DNA of 64,000 nucleotides from Apiospora phragmitis (Eukaryota; Ascomycota; Sordariomycetes; Amphisphaeriales; Apiosporaceae), in contig JAQQWL010000011.1 of the NCBI GenBank assembly GCA_038363925.1, positions 8,618,001-8,682,000 on the forward strand, read 5' to 3'. Positions 45,199-57,163 of the stretch are shown one piece after another. How positions within the stretch are numbered: position 1 is the stretch's first letter; each line of letters starts with the position of its first letter. A program made the position numbers and the translations under genes. The notes below the pieces were generated by a model, which was given only the letters and a program-made list of their open reading frames with translations, ran no database searches and had not been told where the DNA came from.

Positions 45199-46111
45199 TT
45201 TGCTCTAAAGGTGCCTCAGATCGTAGGAGCTCGGTGTCGAATTATCGCTACTTGGATATCGAGGTGCTTGGCTATATAGGCGTAAGACTGACTAAGGATC
45301 GTCGGGCGGTTCTAGCATAAACAGCTAATCGACTCCAGAATGGCTTCGTATATAAAGTAGGTGGTTTAGTAAATCAGGGGTTGGTGACGGTAACCAATGC
45401 AAAACAGCGGACTATAGAGCGAAAAGCGAAAATGGGTGGCATGGCTTGCTGATATCGGAGATGGCTCACAAGAAGAAGCCTCGTTGTGTTTGATGACAGA
45501 GTGAAGTTCCCTGGGACGTCCAAGTTTAGAATGGGAGTTGATTGTGCCCCATTATTAGCCGCCCCTCCACTAAACTTACAGGAGGCTCCCCCAAAAGCCC
45601 CAAAAGTAGCATTATCTGACGCATCCGGCTAGGCCAGAAGGATGTTTCTCCTGCTATAGCAAAGGACATGGGATATGCATGTGATGTCAGGGCGCATCAG
45701 TTTGATTGTCCAAGGACTCGCATTCCACTATGGAGTATATCTCAAAAGACACTAACTAACAGCTTCAGTCAAAGTTCTGCTGTATAGAAAAAGGCCAACA
45801 CTAATCTACTAATCGTCCTGACATGGACGCTTGCTTCACTAGAAGCCCCCCTCCGCTATGAACAATCCACACAATGAACCCCTTCGCAAGATTGATTTTG
45901 ATGACCAGAAGACCCCCAGCAGTTTGTTGGTATCTCCCCGTCTTCCCGAACTCCACAAACGCCACCCTGCCGTGGTGCGATGATATAACCAGAGGAATAT
46001 CGCAATAAAGTGCCAATAAGTAATGTGTACATGAACCGTCAAGCTCGTCGAATCACCCGCTACAATGCCGTACGCCTCGCATAGTCGTAATGATAACCAT
46101 CAAACGCCTGC
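45199..46111. other. intergenic, no gene recognised
   Basis: 913-bp spacer between the elongin-A start and the RAD21 stop codon, both on the minus strand. Small ORFs only. Confidence 0.5.
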
Positions 46112-48080
46112 TTATGCTGCTGCCGCCACTGCTCGAGATGATCCCGCTATCGCAGACTCTGGCTGTGTCATCTGTTCCTCCTCTTGGCTTGCAATCTCAC
46201 CTCCGGCCTCTCGCTCCGCCCAGGCACCCCACAGTCCACGCTTGCCGCGCACTCGGATCGGCCCACCCAGGACGCCTTCCTTCTGTTCCACCTTGATTGC
46301 GTCCTTTGTTGCAAGGACCAAGCACTCAAAGAACATCTTGGTCGCATCTGCCTTAGTCGTCCGGTTTTCGGGTAGGAGGTCTTGGAACACGACTGAAGTC
46401 CTTGTCCGCTGCTCCTCGCTCTTAGCAACCTCCGCTCCGAATAGCTCGCGGAGGACGTGAACAGCGTGCTTCGTCCCCATAGATACGGGACCGCTGTCGG
46501 CTGGGTGGACAATGGGCGCAGTGGTCTCGTCGAAAGCACGCATGGTACTTTCGTCGCGAGCGGCGTCATCCTCGTGCATGGCCATCCCTTCGTCGGCCGG
46601 GATTTGCAGAATGGTACCTTCTGGGCCAACACTCGGCTCGCCGAATCCTCCCTCGGGCATAGCCAAACCATCATCTTCTTCTAGCTCCAGGCGAGGGGAC
46701 TTCGATGCGCCCTGCTCTTCTTCGCCCATATCCGCAACGCCACTATCGCGCTTTCGCTTTAGGTCGGCGGCGGGCCGAATGGCTTCGATAGAAAGCAATC
46801 CTCTCAGCTCCGGTGCCCAGGGTTTGCTACGGGCATCGCCCATGATATTAGAAACGAAGCTCCCGCTGCTCTTCATCTCCAGAAGAGCCAGGAAATAGGG
46901 ATCTCGCGGGATGAAGTTTGGTGTCTTGAGGATATTGGATCGGTCTTGCTGCTGCTCCTTGATGTGGGTACTTGTGAGCTGAGTGGCAGCGTCGAGACCG
47001 AAGACCTTGCGCTTCTTCGCCGACTTTCGCTGCTGTTGGGGCTCTTGTATCTCGGTCTCTTGTCCAGGTTCGTAGATGCTGATGTTATGCATCCGGGTCC
47101 ACTCTTCAACGTCTCTGGCAGTATTCTCGTCGATGTCCGAAAGCGGGGATTCAGAAATACGTGCACGGCTAGGAAGACCGGCACCGCCAACTTCCGGCAT
47201 GGCCGACTCGTCACCAATGTTAAATTGAAAGTCACCCTCCATCGGAATATCACCATCATCATCAGCGATTCTGATGCCGCCTTCACCAAGGTCCATTGCC
47301 GTCGAGGCATCGCCCTTCTGAAGGCCAAAATCAGCTTCACTGAAGACATCATCTTCGATTGAACGAGCAGCGGGAGCATCTCGGCCCATTTCGATGCTCA
47401 TCTCCTTGCGGGGCTGCTCGTCATCGTCTCCGAAGTCCAGTACCAGGTCGAGATCGTCGTTGTCGATGATTGCAGGGCCATCGTCGATATTCATATCATC
47501 TATTTCAAGAAACTGGCTATTGTTGAAGTCTTCTTGCAAGTTGATGTTTTGGTTGCTCGGACGCCCGCGACCTCGCCCCTGTACCTGAGAGCTACTTTGT
47601 GTCGCCTCAACGTCCATTTGCGCCAACAACCAGTCGGCATTCGGAGGAGGCAGGATTCCCAAGTTATCGGCAGGTATAATGCGATCAGGAAGCATCAGTG
47701 CTTCACGGTTAGGTAAAGGGAGGTTCTCGGGAATATCATTATTGCCAGTAGAGCGGAAAGCCTTAAAAGTTCAGGTTAGTTGGTCAGTCAGTAACGGGAT
47801 TCTGAGTATTACGTACCATCTTGATTTTCAAGAGGGCCTCGTTGCAATCGTCAAGGAGATATCGCGCCTTGCGACTGTAGATTCGGACCACACCAAGCAG
47901 CAGATGGCCGCTGAGTCGCAGAGCCATGGGGGCCTGGTTTGGGTCGATGATGTCTTCGACATTCTTTTGAAGATTGGTCTGTAGAATACTGGACTTGTTG
48001 AGTCTACGTTCTAAGTTGGCTGACAGCCAGACACGGGCGAGAGGCCCGGTCTTCTGCAGCAACGTCTCGGAATAGAACAT
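46112..48080 (-). CDS. rad21: Cohesin kleisin subunit RAD21/SCC1 (MCD1)
   Basis: Kleisin subunit that closes the SMC1-SMC3 cohesin ring and is cut by separase at anaphase. Two exons, 48080-47817 and 47761-46112 (intron with CTAAC branch), give 638 codons (637 residues). The N-terminal Rad21/Rec8 domain is typical: MFYSETLLQKTGPLARVW, then LGVVRIYSRKARYLLDDCNEA. The C-terminal winged helix that binds SMC1 covers about the last 90 residues (FQDLLPENRTTKADATKMFFECLVLATKD). Between them lie acidic, disordered segments. SIEMGR at residues 210-215 (codons 47398-47381) fits the yeast separase site pattern S-x-E-x-G-R. A second, weaker ExxR candidate is SIEAIR in the later part. The RAD21 N-terminus rather than REC8 is indicated by this site and the overall length. 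Confidence 0.95.
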
Positions 48081-50413
48081 TGCGACCGCGACAGAGACGG
48101 CGACGGGCTATTCAAAACAAGAGATGGGAGGGCAGATTAGAGGAATATTTCAACATGAAAGGCAACAAGCAATGACGACAGATGCGACAGCGCGTCGACG
48201 CGGGCAATGGAGGGGTGAAGTGCGTGGCGGTGATGAATGCTGGAGGTGGAGTGTAAACAAGTGCTCAAGCGCGTTGCAGCTGTTGACTGGGGGAGTGGAA
48301 AAATCGCGTAGGGGCGGCGGATCAACGGTTGCTTCCTCGCTTTTGGGAGTCGGTCAGGCGCGCGAGCTTGGCGGGAGGCAGAAACAGCGCGCGATTGTCG
48401 GCTTCAGCCGATGCGAAAGAATTCGGCACTGGATAATGCAATTGTAGAAGCGATCGCGACGAGAGTGAATTAGGCGACCGACGGGTAACGTAACGTGGTG
48501 TAAAGCGATGAAATGGGCAGGAGTTTGAGAATTGGGAGAGAGGACGGAGAGCAGAGCAGGTAGATGGAGGGGGACGGACGACCTGGGCTTGCGCGGTGTT
48601 AGTGTGGCTGCAGTACTTGGTACCCAGACTCTCCCAGAGCAGAGCAGAGCAGAGCAGAGCAGAGCGAGAAGGGTGTGCAGGCAGACGGTGAATGAGTGAG
48701 TCCAAAAAAATCCAGTGGCTGGACCTTGGCACTTGGGGGCCATCATCCCGATTCCCAGTCGTGTTCTTGATCGCACGAGCCACATTATGGGGAGATTGAG
48801 CCAAACCACAAGTCCTGATTGGGTCGAGTGGCTCGATAGCGGAGCATGATTTCATCAAGGGTAGCTCTATTCCCTGCATACGGACTAGCTTGTCGCAAGT
48901 ATTCATCACGGGTGTGAATAATTGTGTGGCTGGTAAAAGTTCAAGCATTCAAGCATTGGTATGCGCTTCTGTTCGTTTCATACCCGGCTTGCCGGCATAC
49001 AGCTGCTCAACGTTCCAGTACACAATGCTATGTATTCAGGGACCAGATACTCCGTACACGGGCCAACCGGGCTGGATTATGTCATGTAGCTTACCGACTT
49101 AGCTGAATATAGGTGCATACATGTAGGTAGGAGATGGCCAATTCGGCTACCCGTCTTCCGTGTGCGTCAAGAATCAAGGATGCTACCTATAGAGTATTTC
49201 TTAGGTAGTATGTTGAGGCTGTACGGATACTCAGGCATGTCATCGTTTAAGTACCAACCTACTGACCACTTACACACCTTGGGCAATGCTCGAGCTTAAT
49301 TCAACCACGCGTTGACTTACAACACCCTGAGGAAACATTCCGTCATGGGTGGGCGAGACACATGCCCTCTATCACATTACCTAGCTCTTGCCAACTCCGT
49401 ACACCGAATTCAATTTAAACAGCCATAACTACAAATGTACTTACAAAGGCAGGCTCCTATATCATCGTTACCGTTGCCGAATGGTCCGGTATTCTCAGCC
49501 GACCAATAGGTATGAGTCGCGGACTGTTATTCTAACTGCGTTCCTGCCCACTACTTCCCCGGTTGTGGGCATACAAGCGAGATATGACTTCGAATTACTG
49601 CAGAACATACGCCAATGCAAGTCTCCAGATATTACGTGGCCGTTGAGATTGCAAGTACATAGTTAGGAGGTATGCATCTATGTTCTGCATATTTCTGTTG
49701 ACATCGAGCAGTATTCTTTACTGACCTAAGCATTGCTACTGCTTTGGGTGCATATTTGGGTACCTGCATGTCCTGGTTTTCCCTTGGCTTGTACTCCGTA
49801 CCATCAACTGCGATTCCGTCTGTCTGGGATTTTTCCATCGGCGAATGACACTCTGGACTTTTCTGCATGGTCTCCTTTCAGCCTCATTGGTGTTCCTATG
49901 TGCAATGTGCAAGGGTTAGGGGGGCATTTTTAGCGTCAATCTCCCGAGCCAAGCAGCCAGATTGAGAAGTACCCAGGTGGCGTCAGAAATCCGGGACCTT
50001 AACCAGTCGCAGGGGAAACGGACGGAGTAAAGAGTGCAGCTTATTAAACTTCCCGCATAACGGAGGCGACACGTCCACGCTTCACAAAAAGGCATCTCCA
50101 TTTGGGCCGAGTACAACCAACGCTTAATCAATCGGCGAAAACAAAGCCTGTCCGTCTGTCCGTCTGTCTAGAGAGACTGCCAAATACTTCATTTTCGACG
50201 TAGCCATTATGATGTGAATAACGAGAGCCACACTTCCTCCTTCCTTTTGAACCCCCTGCATTGACTTATTTGGCTTCAACCTTCTCTGTCAGTGGAGCTT
50301 AGCAACGATCAGCTTGGCTCTCTGCATCGTCTCCGTCATCTTCGTCGGCTGCCTTTTCCGCCCCATGAATTATTGCGCTGCGACGAGATCGCAGTCCTTC
50401 CACATCGGCCAAG
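48081..50413. other. intergenic with a pentanucleotide repeat
   Basis: 2.3-kb spacer between the RAD21 start (minus) and the PMR1 start (plus), hence a divergent promoter region. It contains (AGAGC)6 at 48636-48665 and a short GTCTGTCC repeat at about 50150-50168. ORFs crossing it look random. Confidence 0.5.
48636..48665. repeat. (AGAGC)6 pentanucleotide microsatellite
   Basis: Six exact tandem copies of AGAGC, about 560 bp upstream of the RAD21 start codon. Confidence 0.9.
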
Positions 50414-53400
50414 ATGCCTCCCTGGCCATTCAACAAAACCGACGAAGGCGGCATCCCGCTTCTGCCCGTCTCGGTCCCTAGCATTACAGGCGGCGATCGA
50501 AGTTACGATGATAATGAAGACGACCATGCCGGTAGGTCACAGACAAGAAGACCAGGGCACGCAAGGACTACCTCGGCCCAGTCGCGGGTAAGTGGTTACA
50601 TTGTCTTTCTTCCTTCCTTCCCAAGCGACCTGACGTTAACCCATCCTGTTTGCAGACAGTGGCAGACCAATACTCTTCCATGACCGCGAGCGAAACCGCA
50701 GCACGACTACAGACTTCCCTCAAGCATGGCTTAACCCCCGTCGAGGCTCTGTCCAGACTACGTGACTATGGAGCGAACGAAATTCCACAGGAGGACCCCG
50801 AACCGCTGTGGCTGCGATTTATCAAACAATTTCAAGAGCCGCTTATTATTTTACTTTTGGTATCCGCTCTGGCGTCGGTGGTAGTAGGGAATACGGATGA
50901 CGCTGTCAGTATCACTGTGGCAGTTACCATTGTTGTCACCGTCGGATTTGTCCAAGAATACCGATCCGAGAAGTCCATTGAAGCTTTGAACCATCTCGTT
51001 CCAAATCACGCCCATCTGGTACGATCACACATCGCGAAATCTGGTGCTAATGGTAAGACCTCTGTTTGGCCCGCAGTCGGAAGTGAAGACGCTCCCCGGG
51101 AAGATGGAGATCTCGGCGCATCCACTCCTATGGAGGAGCTTTCCGAAGCAGCTTCGTCCAAGGTCATGGCCGCGACATTGGTACCTGGAGATTTGGTCTT
51201 ATTCACCACTGGCGATCGCATCCCTGCCGATATACGAGTCACCCATGCCTCGGACCTGACAATCGACGAATCGAATCTCACGGGCGAGAATGAGCCCGTG
51301 AAGGTCACGGCGCAGTCACGGCTCAAGAACGTACAATCGGCACAATTTGGCGACTATAGTAACCAGCGACTGCCTAGCCCTGCGGCGCTCTCGCCCTCAT
51401 TTTATAACGATGCATCCAGGGCGGAGCCAGCAAAGGAGGGCGTGCACAACATTGCGCATATGGGAACGTTGGTGAAATCTGGACACGGGCAAGGCATTGT
51501 CTTTGCGACTGGGGGTGACACTCATTTTGGCACGATTGCTGCGAGCGTGTCGGGCACCGAAAGCCCACGATCACCGCTTCAGCTGTCCATGGACGAACTC
51601 GGCTCCCAACTCAGCAAGATCTCGTTCGTTATCATCGGCTTGATTTCCATTGTTGGTTGGTTGCAAGGAAAGAAGATCCTTGAAATCTTCACGATTTCTA
51701 TCTCCCTTGCTGTGGCTGCCATCCCGGAAGGCCTGCCTATTATCGTAACTGTCACCCTTGCACTCGGCGTCCACAGAATGGCTAAATACAATGCGATTGT
51801 GCGAAAGATGCCCAGTGTCGAAACTCTTGGATCGGTCAATGTTGTATGCTCGGATAAGACGGGCACCTTGACGATGAATCACATGACGAGCTCAAGAATG
51901 TGGTATTTTGGAAAGAAAGAAGCGATTGACGTTGAATCGGATGACGAGTTGACTGAGAAGAGCCCAGATGCGGCGGCACTCAAGATACTTCGAATCGGGA
52001 ATATCGCCAACAATGCACGTCTATCCCATCATGGGGGTCCCAAGACAGCATTTGCGGACAGCCAGCACAAAGACCCCACCCATTCACGCTGGGTCGGTCA
52101 GCCTACTGATGTTGCTATGCTTGATCTTCTAGACAGGTTTAAGGAGCACGACGCCAGGGAGTCCACAGGTCCGCGCACTTCTGAGACCCCTTTCAGCTCG
52201 GAACGGAAGTGGATGGGCGTTGTCATTGGAGCCGAAAATGCGCACCACGATAAGGAATATGCGTACATGAAGGGTGCCATCGACAAAATCCTCGACGCGT
52301 GTGATTCCTACATGGCAGCTGACGGGCGCGAGTTCGTCCTGGACGCAGCCCGCCGTCGTGAAGCGACCGAGGCAGTGGAGCGTATGGCCGAGAAGGGTCT
52401 GCGTGTTTTGGCCTTCGCCAGTGGTCCGGTCTCATCCAAGTCGCACAGATCAAAGCCGAGCTTCAATGCTAACTCACGAAGCAATACGCCTGCAAGCCGT
52501 GACAGGAGCGAGAGCCCTGCCGTGCCCAACAGCGAGGAGCTCTTCAAAGGTCTCACATTCGCGGGTCTTGTAGGAATGAGTGACCCGCCCAGGCCTGGCG
52601 TTGCCAGATCGATTCGCAGATTGATGCGTGGTGGCGTCAAAGTCATCATGATCACCGGAGACTCGAGCACCACCGCCCTTGCCATTGGAAGACAACTGGG
52701 AATGCACATTGCTACCGAAAGAGAAGCCTCGGCCGGCCAAGCGGTCGTCAAACCCGTACTTCAAGGAGATGAAGTCGACGCCATGTCCGAGCATGAGCTC
52801 GCGTCGGCCATGCAGACGACCACCATCTTCGCCCGAACCAACCCTGAACATAAGCTTAAAATCATACAAGCGCTGCAATCGCGCGGCAACATTGTGGCGA
52901 TGACGGGCGATGGTGTCAATGACGCGCCTGCGTTGAAGAAGGCAGATATTGGTATTTCGATGGGTATGCACGGCACAGACGTCGCCAAGGAAGCCTCAGA
53001 TATGATCCTAACGGATGACGATTTCTCAACCATCCTGCATGCCATCGAGCAGGGTAAGGGCATCTTCAGCAACATCCAGAACTTCATCACATTCCAGCTC
53101 AGTACCTCTGTCGCCGGCTTGTCATTGGTGTTCCTCTGTACTTGCCTGGGGTTCAGGTCACCCTGAACGCCATGCAGATTCTCTGGATCAGTAAGTCGAC
53201 CCACATAACTACGTGAAAACAACTGCTCAATACTAACTTGGTGGCAGACATTATCATGGACGGCCCGCCGGCTCAGTCGCTTGGTGTCGAGAAAGTCGAT
53301 AAGGACGTCATGTCTCGACCGCCTCGCTCCCGAAGCGAGCCGGTCCTGACCCGGAACCTGCTCTTGCGCGTCATGACGCAGGCGGCCATCATCATGGTCG

Positions 53401-53783
53401 GCACCATGATCATCTACACGCGCGAGATGCTGTCGGACGGCGAGGTGACGCGCCGCGACACGACCATGACCTTCACCTGCTTCGTGCTCTTCGACATGTT
53501 CAACGCGCTCAGCTGCCGGTCCGAGAGCAAGTCGCTGCTGCGGGGCGAGGTGGGCCTGTTCTCGAACACGCTGTTCAACTGGGCCGTCGCGCTCAGCATC
53601 GCGGGCCAGCTGCTCGTTATCTACTTCCCCTGGCTCCAGGAGGTCTTCCAGACCGAGGCCCTCGGCTTCTGGGACCTGGCGCGGCTCTTCATGCTGTGCA
53701 GTACCGTGTTCTGGGCGGACGAGGCGCGGAAGTGGTACAAGTACGGGAAGAAGCGGCTCGGGGGGTATAGCCAGGCTGTTTGA
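50414..53783 (+). CDS. pmr1: PMR1-type Ca2+/Mn2+-transporting P-type ATPase; frame broken before TM6
   Basis: Golgi/secretory-pathway pump (SPCA group, P2A) that loads Ca2+ and Mn2+ for glycosylation and protein sorting. Exons: 50414-50587, 50656-53190 and 53248-53783. Visible landmarks: [38 protein letters not shown] (TM4 ion site), the phosphorylation motif [10 protein letters not shown] with Asp458, the nucleotide-domain KGA (MKGAID), DPPRPGV and [20 protein letters not shown]6, with LNAMQILWI then [15 protein letters not shown], carries the Asn and Asp expected of PMR1 pumps. The frame breaks at CCC 53161-53163: [10 protein letters not shown] upstream, LNAMQILWI downstream. One additional C joins them and gives SPLNAMQ. 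As written the protein ends before TM6 and could not transport. An assembly error is more likely than loss of the pump. Confidence 0.92.
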
Positions 53784-54258
53784 TTTACGATAAGTACTTA
53801 AAATATCTGGTAAACCAGCTCTCCTTCCCGGGGGAGGACGAGGTCCGCACAGTGTGCGTGTGTGGCCTGCATTGCCATGCGTCATGTATAGCGCTGTATT
53901 ATTTGTTCGTTGTATAGGTACAATGAAGGGGAACACTGGCCCAATCTCGCATGGAGTGTACATACATAGAGACGAACCCCTTTATAGAGTTGGAAATATT
54001 ATTGTCAGCATGCAACAGGGTTCACCAGAGCTTGGCGTTGGACATAGCTCGGCCCCTTTTAATTCGTCAAAGTTCCCTTCATAGTCATGACACATGAACA
54101 GTATAGCGAATTAACTCTCTAATATCTCCAGCTTGGCTGTGAGGTAGATAAGATCCCCCTTGGATCTATTCCAGCTCGACGTTCATGCACAATAATCTCA
54201 AATACCCCTTCAAAGCTCGGCCTCTTAGGGCAAACACTTTCAAAGCGTTATCTGGCAT
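53784..54258. other. intergenic (convergent 3' ends)
   Basis: 475-bp spacer between the PMR1 stop and the stop of the coiled-coil gene on the opposite strand. Contains 3' UTRs only, as far as can be seen. Confidence 0.5.
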
Positions 54259-55029
54259 CTACTCCATCAGCTTCTCAACTCGCGCGCGCACCTTTTGCTC
54301 TCCTTGCATAAGCGGTATGCCGCCTGCTTGTGCTTGGGCTTGTGCTTGGGCCTGTTCGGCCATTGCGGCTCCTTCCTGGCATTGCTGGAGCCTCTCGGCG
54401 TAGACCGAGCTGATGGCGAGCTGGAATGCTTCCGTGTCCTGCTTCATGGAGGCGACTACTTGCACCATAGCTTCTTCGCAAGCCATCTTCTTCGTGATTG
54501 CTCTTTCAAGCCGCTCTAGCAACTCCCGGACATGAGTTTCCCTGCCAGACAAAAGTGTATGATTGGTTAGCCACCACTTCGTGGAAATAGTTTTGTGAGA
54601 GGGCATCAAGGGTTTCAACCAGGAGAGATATAGATAGAACCTCACCGTTTGTGTTGCTCCCCCTCGAAGCGTTGGGTGAAGCGCTCCTCCAAGTCGGCCA
54701 GCTTGTCGGCATGGTCTTGCTGCTTTTCCACTCTGATGTCCTCGAAACTATATCTCAGACTTGCCTGTTGCCATTAGTTTTCGCCTCTAGACGAAGAAGG
54801 AGAAAGAGGAAGAAGAGTAACGAAAGGGGAGGTTGCATGGTGAAGTATTGTCTTCCCCCCTCCTCCTCTCCCGAGGATGTGGACTCACGATATTGTTCAT
54901 GGTCTCGATCGAGGTGTCGTTCAGCTTCGGAGGTGCCAGACTGGTAACGTCGACCACGGTAGTAGCCGCGTCGACATCTCCATCGGGATCAGAGAGGGAC
55001 TTTCTCGGAGCGCGCTCAGGAGGGGCCAT
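54259..55029 (-). CDS. Small coiled-coil protein of unknown function
   Basis: Not recognised. Three exons, 55029-54889, 54764-54646 and 54541-54259, with GT-AG junctions, join in phase to 181 codons (180 residues). The N-terminus (MAPPERAPRKSLSDPDGD) is short and disordered. Residues about 40-150 are predicted helical from their heptad-like pattern: SIETMNNI, then YSFEDIRVEKQQDHADKLADL and ERAITKKMACEEAMVQVVASM. After that comes the low-complexity stretch AEQAQAQAQAQAGG, and the protein ends with a short basic/helical tail. The length and coiled coil resemble subunits of small structural or tethering complexes, but no family can be named. Confidence 0.72.
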
Positions 55030-55933
55030 GGTGAAGACTTGTCGCTTGATGTTACCTCGAGCAAGAAGTTGTGGAATTGGAACTAACTTGAGTGCCCTGG
55101 GTGGGAATGAGAAGTGACTTTGTGATATTTGTGATATGTACCACTTTTGTTATGACATCTATTGCTCGAGAACAGGTTGCTGTTCAATGGGAGGTGACAG
55201 CAGCCAATATTGAGATTTGTACATATTTGTAAATCTATCGCGTTAATGCTACCTAGCATGTTCATGAGAGGCACGCAAGTCTCCTTGCAAAATGCAACCA
55301 AAGGAAAGAGCAGACAGGAGTTGAGTGCTTCCCCACATCTCGTGCCTTCCATCTATCGCCCTCCCTCAAATAAGTCCTATCATGGAGGGAGCCTTAACCT
55401 TTCGAGTTTTTGGGCGAGACCTCGTGTATCTCGACATATACTTACGTAAAATAGGAAGTCAGTGGCAGCAGGGAGTCGTCATTGAGATGGAGGCGAAATG
55501 ATATTCCTCCCATGCCAAACATGAACGGGACAATACGCAACCCTCTATCTATATACACTCACAGGTAGAAGATCTTATAACCATCCCCAAAGCAGGCCTG
55601 GGTTCAGTTGATGCCATCACGACAAGCATGCCGTGATTCTCTGTGATTGGCTGGGACTCAGAGTAGGAGACGAACAAGCTGCTTGCTTGCTTGATAGGGG
55701 GGTCCTGCCTGGTCGCAGTGAAGGCGCAGGGATGCTAAGGTACAAGTGGGCCCGCCAAGCAGACAAGCGCGCCTTGCCGCGATTAATAAAATTCTTATCA
55801 GTCCCGACCAGATTAGATTTCCAAAAATATTTCCCAAAGTCCAACAGCAAAAAGAAGCCCCACCAAAGCAATCGCTACCGCTTTCTAAGACTCGAGAGAG
55901 ACGAAAGCAGTCGGCTGCTACTGATCGATTGCA
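55030..55933. other. divergent promoter region coiled-coil gene / PXR1
   Basis: 904-bp spacer between two divergent start codons. A TGCT tandem triplet-like repeat (GCTTGCTTGCTTG) lies at about 55679-55692. Nothing else recognised. Confidence 0.5.
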
Positions 55934-57163
55934 ATGGGTCTCGCCGGGACAAAGACGTAAGATGATCCTGGCCAATTGCGAAGAAGAGGACGGAGAAGCT
56001 GACATGACCTTTAAAGGCGCCAGAAGTTGGCCTTCGACCCCAACAACACCAAATGGAGTCGAGATGAGACGACCTTCGGCCAGAAGATCCTGCGATCTCA
56101 CGGCTGGGAGCCAGGTCAATTCCTCGGTGCCCAGAACGCCTCGCACGCCGACCTGCACAGCGCCGCCAGCGCCGCCCCCATCAGGATCACCCTGAAGGAC
56201 GACACCCTGGGGCTCGGCGCCAAAGTCCGCCAGAAGCAGAGCGACGAGTGCACCGGTCTCGATGTCTTCAAGGACCTTCTGGGGCGCCTGAACGGCAAAT
56301 CCGACGACACCATCAAGAAGGAGCAGACCCTCCGCTCCGAAATCAAGACCAGCGCGTACGTGGAGCGCAAGTATGGCCTGATGCGCTTCGTCAAGGGCGG
56401 TCTGCTCGTGGGCGACCAAATGTCCGAATTGTTGAACAAGGAGGAAACGGCAAAGGAGGATCCAGTGAAGGAGGAATCCAAGGATCAAATATCACTGGCT
56501 CAGGTACCGACGCAAGAGGACGACGGAAGTTCCAAACCAAAGAAGGAGAAGAAGTCCAAGAAGCGGAAGGCAGAAGAGTCCGAAAGCCCAGAAGAGTCGG
56601 ATGTGAAGAAGGAGAAAAAGAAGAAGAAGCGCACCAAGGATGAGTCTCCCGAAGAGCCTGCCGCCAGCGGTTCGACGCACGAGGATGAGCACAAAGCGAA
56701 AAAGGAGAAGAAGTCCAAGAAATCGAAGGCGGAGGAGACTCCTGTAGTAGACGATGAGGAGAAGAGCAAGAGCAAGAGTAAGAAAAGCAAGAAGCGGAAG
56801 AATGCGGCAGTTGACGAGGCCGACGACGTGTCCGAAGAAGCCAGCGACTCCAAGAAAAAGCAAAAGAAAGAGAAGAAGGAGAAGAAGCGGAAACAACAGG
56901 ACACCACTGAACCTTCGAGTGAGGACGCTATCACCACAGACGTTACGGTGGCCTCCACGCCCACCGCAACTCCAGCTGAATCTGGCACTTCAACGCCTCA
57001 GGCGCTGTCGACCCGTCACTTTGTGCGCTCGCGGAATATCGCATCTAAGAAAAAGGCATTGGATGCGACTGCCTTGGCCCAGGTAAGATCACTAACTATT
57101 CGTTTACAATGTTTCCGTCCTAAACTAATCATGTTGCAGATTTTCATGGTGAAGCCGGTATAG
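55934..57163 (+). CDS. pxr1: Nucleolar G-patch protein PXR1/GNO1 (PinX1-like)
   Basis: Nucleolar G-patch cofactor of an RNA helicase (Prp43 in yeast) needed for rRNA/snoRNA processing; the animal homologue PinX1 also binds telomerase. Exons: 55934-55956, 56017-57082 and 57140-57163, giving 371 codons (370 residues). After MGLAGTKTRQKLAFDPNNT-like sequence, the G-patch covers about residues 25-80: TTFGQKILRSHGWEPGQ, FLG and DTLGLGAK. The block DECTGLDVFKDLLGRLNGK and YGLMRFVKGGLLVGDQ follow, both typical of PXR1. The second half is a Lys/Glu/Ser-rich region with many KKEKKxKK clusters, as in all family members. It ends with ATALAQ-IFMVKPV across the last intron (57083-57139), which is 57 nt, in frame and stop-free. 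Confidence 0.93.

Noticed and set aside
48322..48948. 208-codon minus-strand ORF upstream of RAD21
   Set aside because: It crosses the AGAGC microsatellite and promoter-like sequence, and shows repeats and no domain.
53102..53156. A 55-nt intron (GTACCT...TTCAG) in PMR1 instead of a missing base
   Set aside because: It would remove TSVAGLSLV, part of the conserved TM5 region; adding one C at 53161-53163 is simpler and keeps all conserved sequence.
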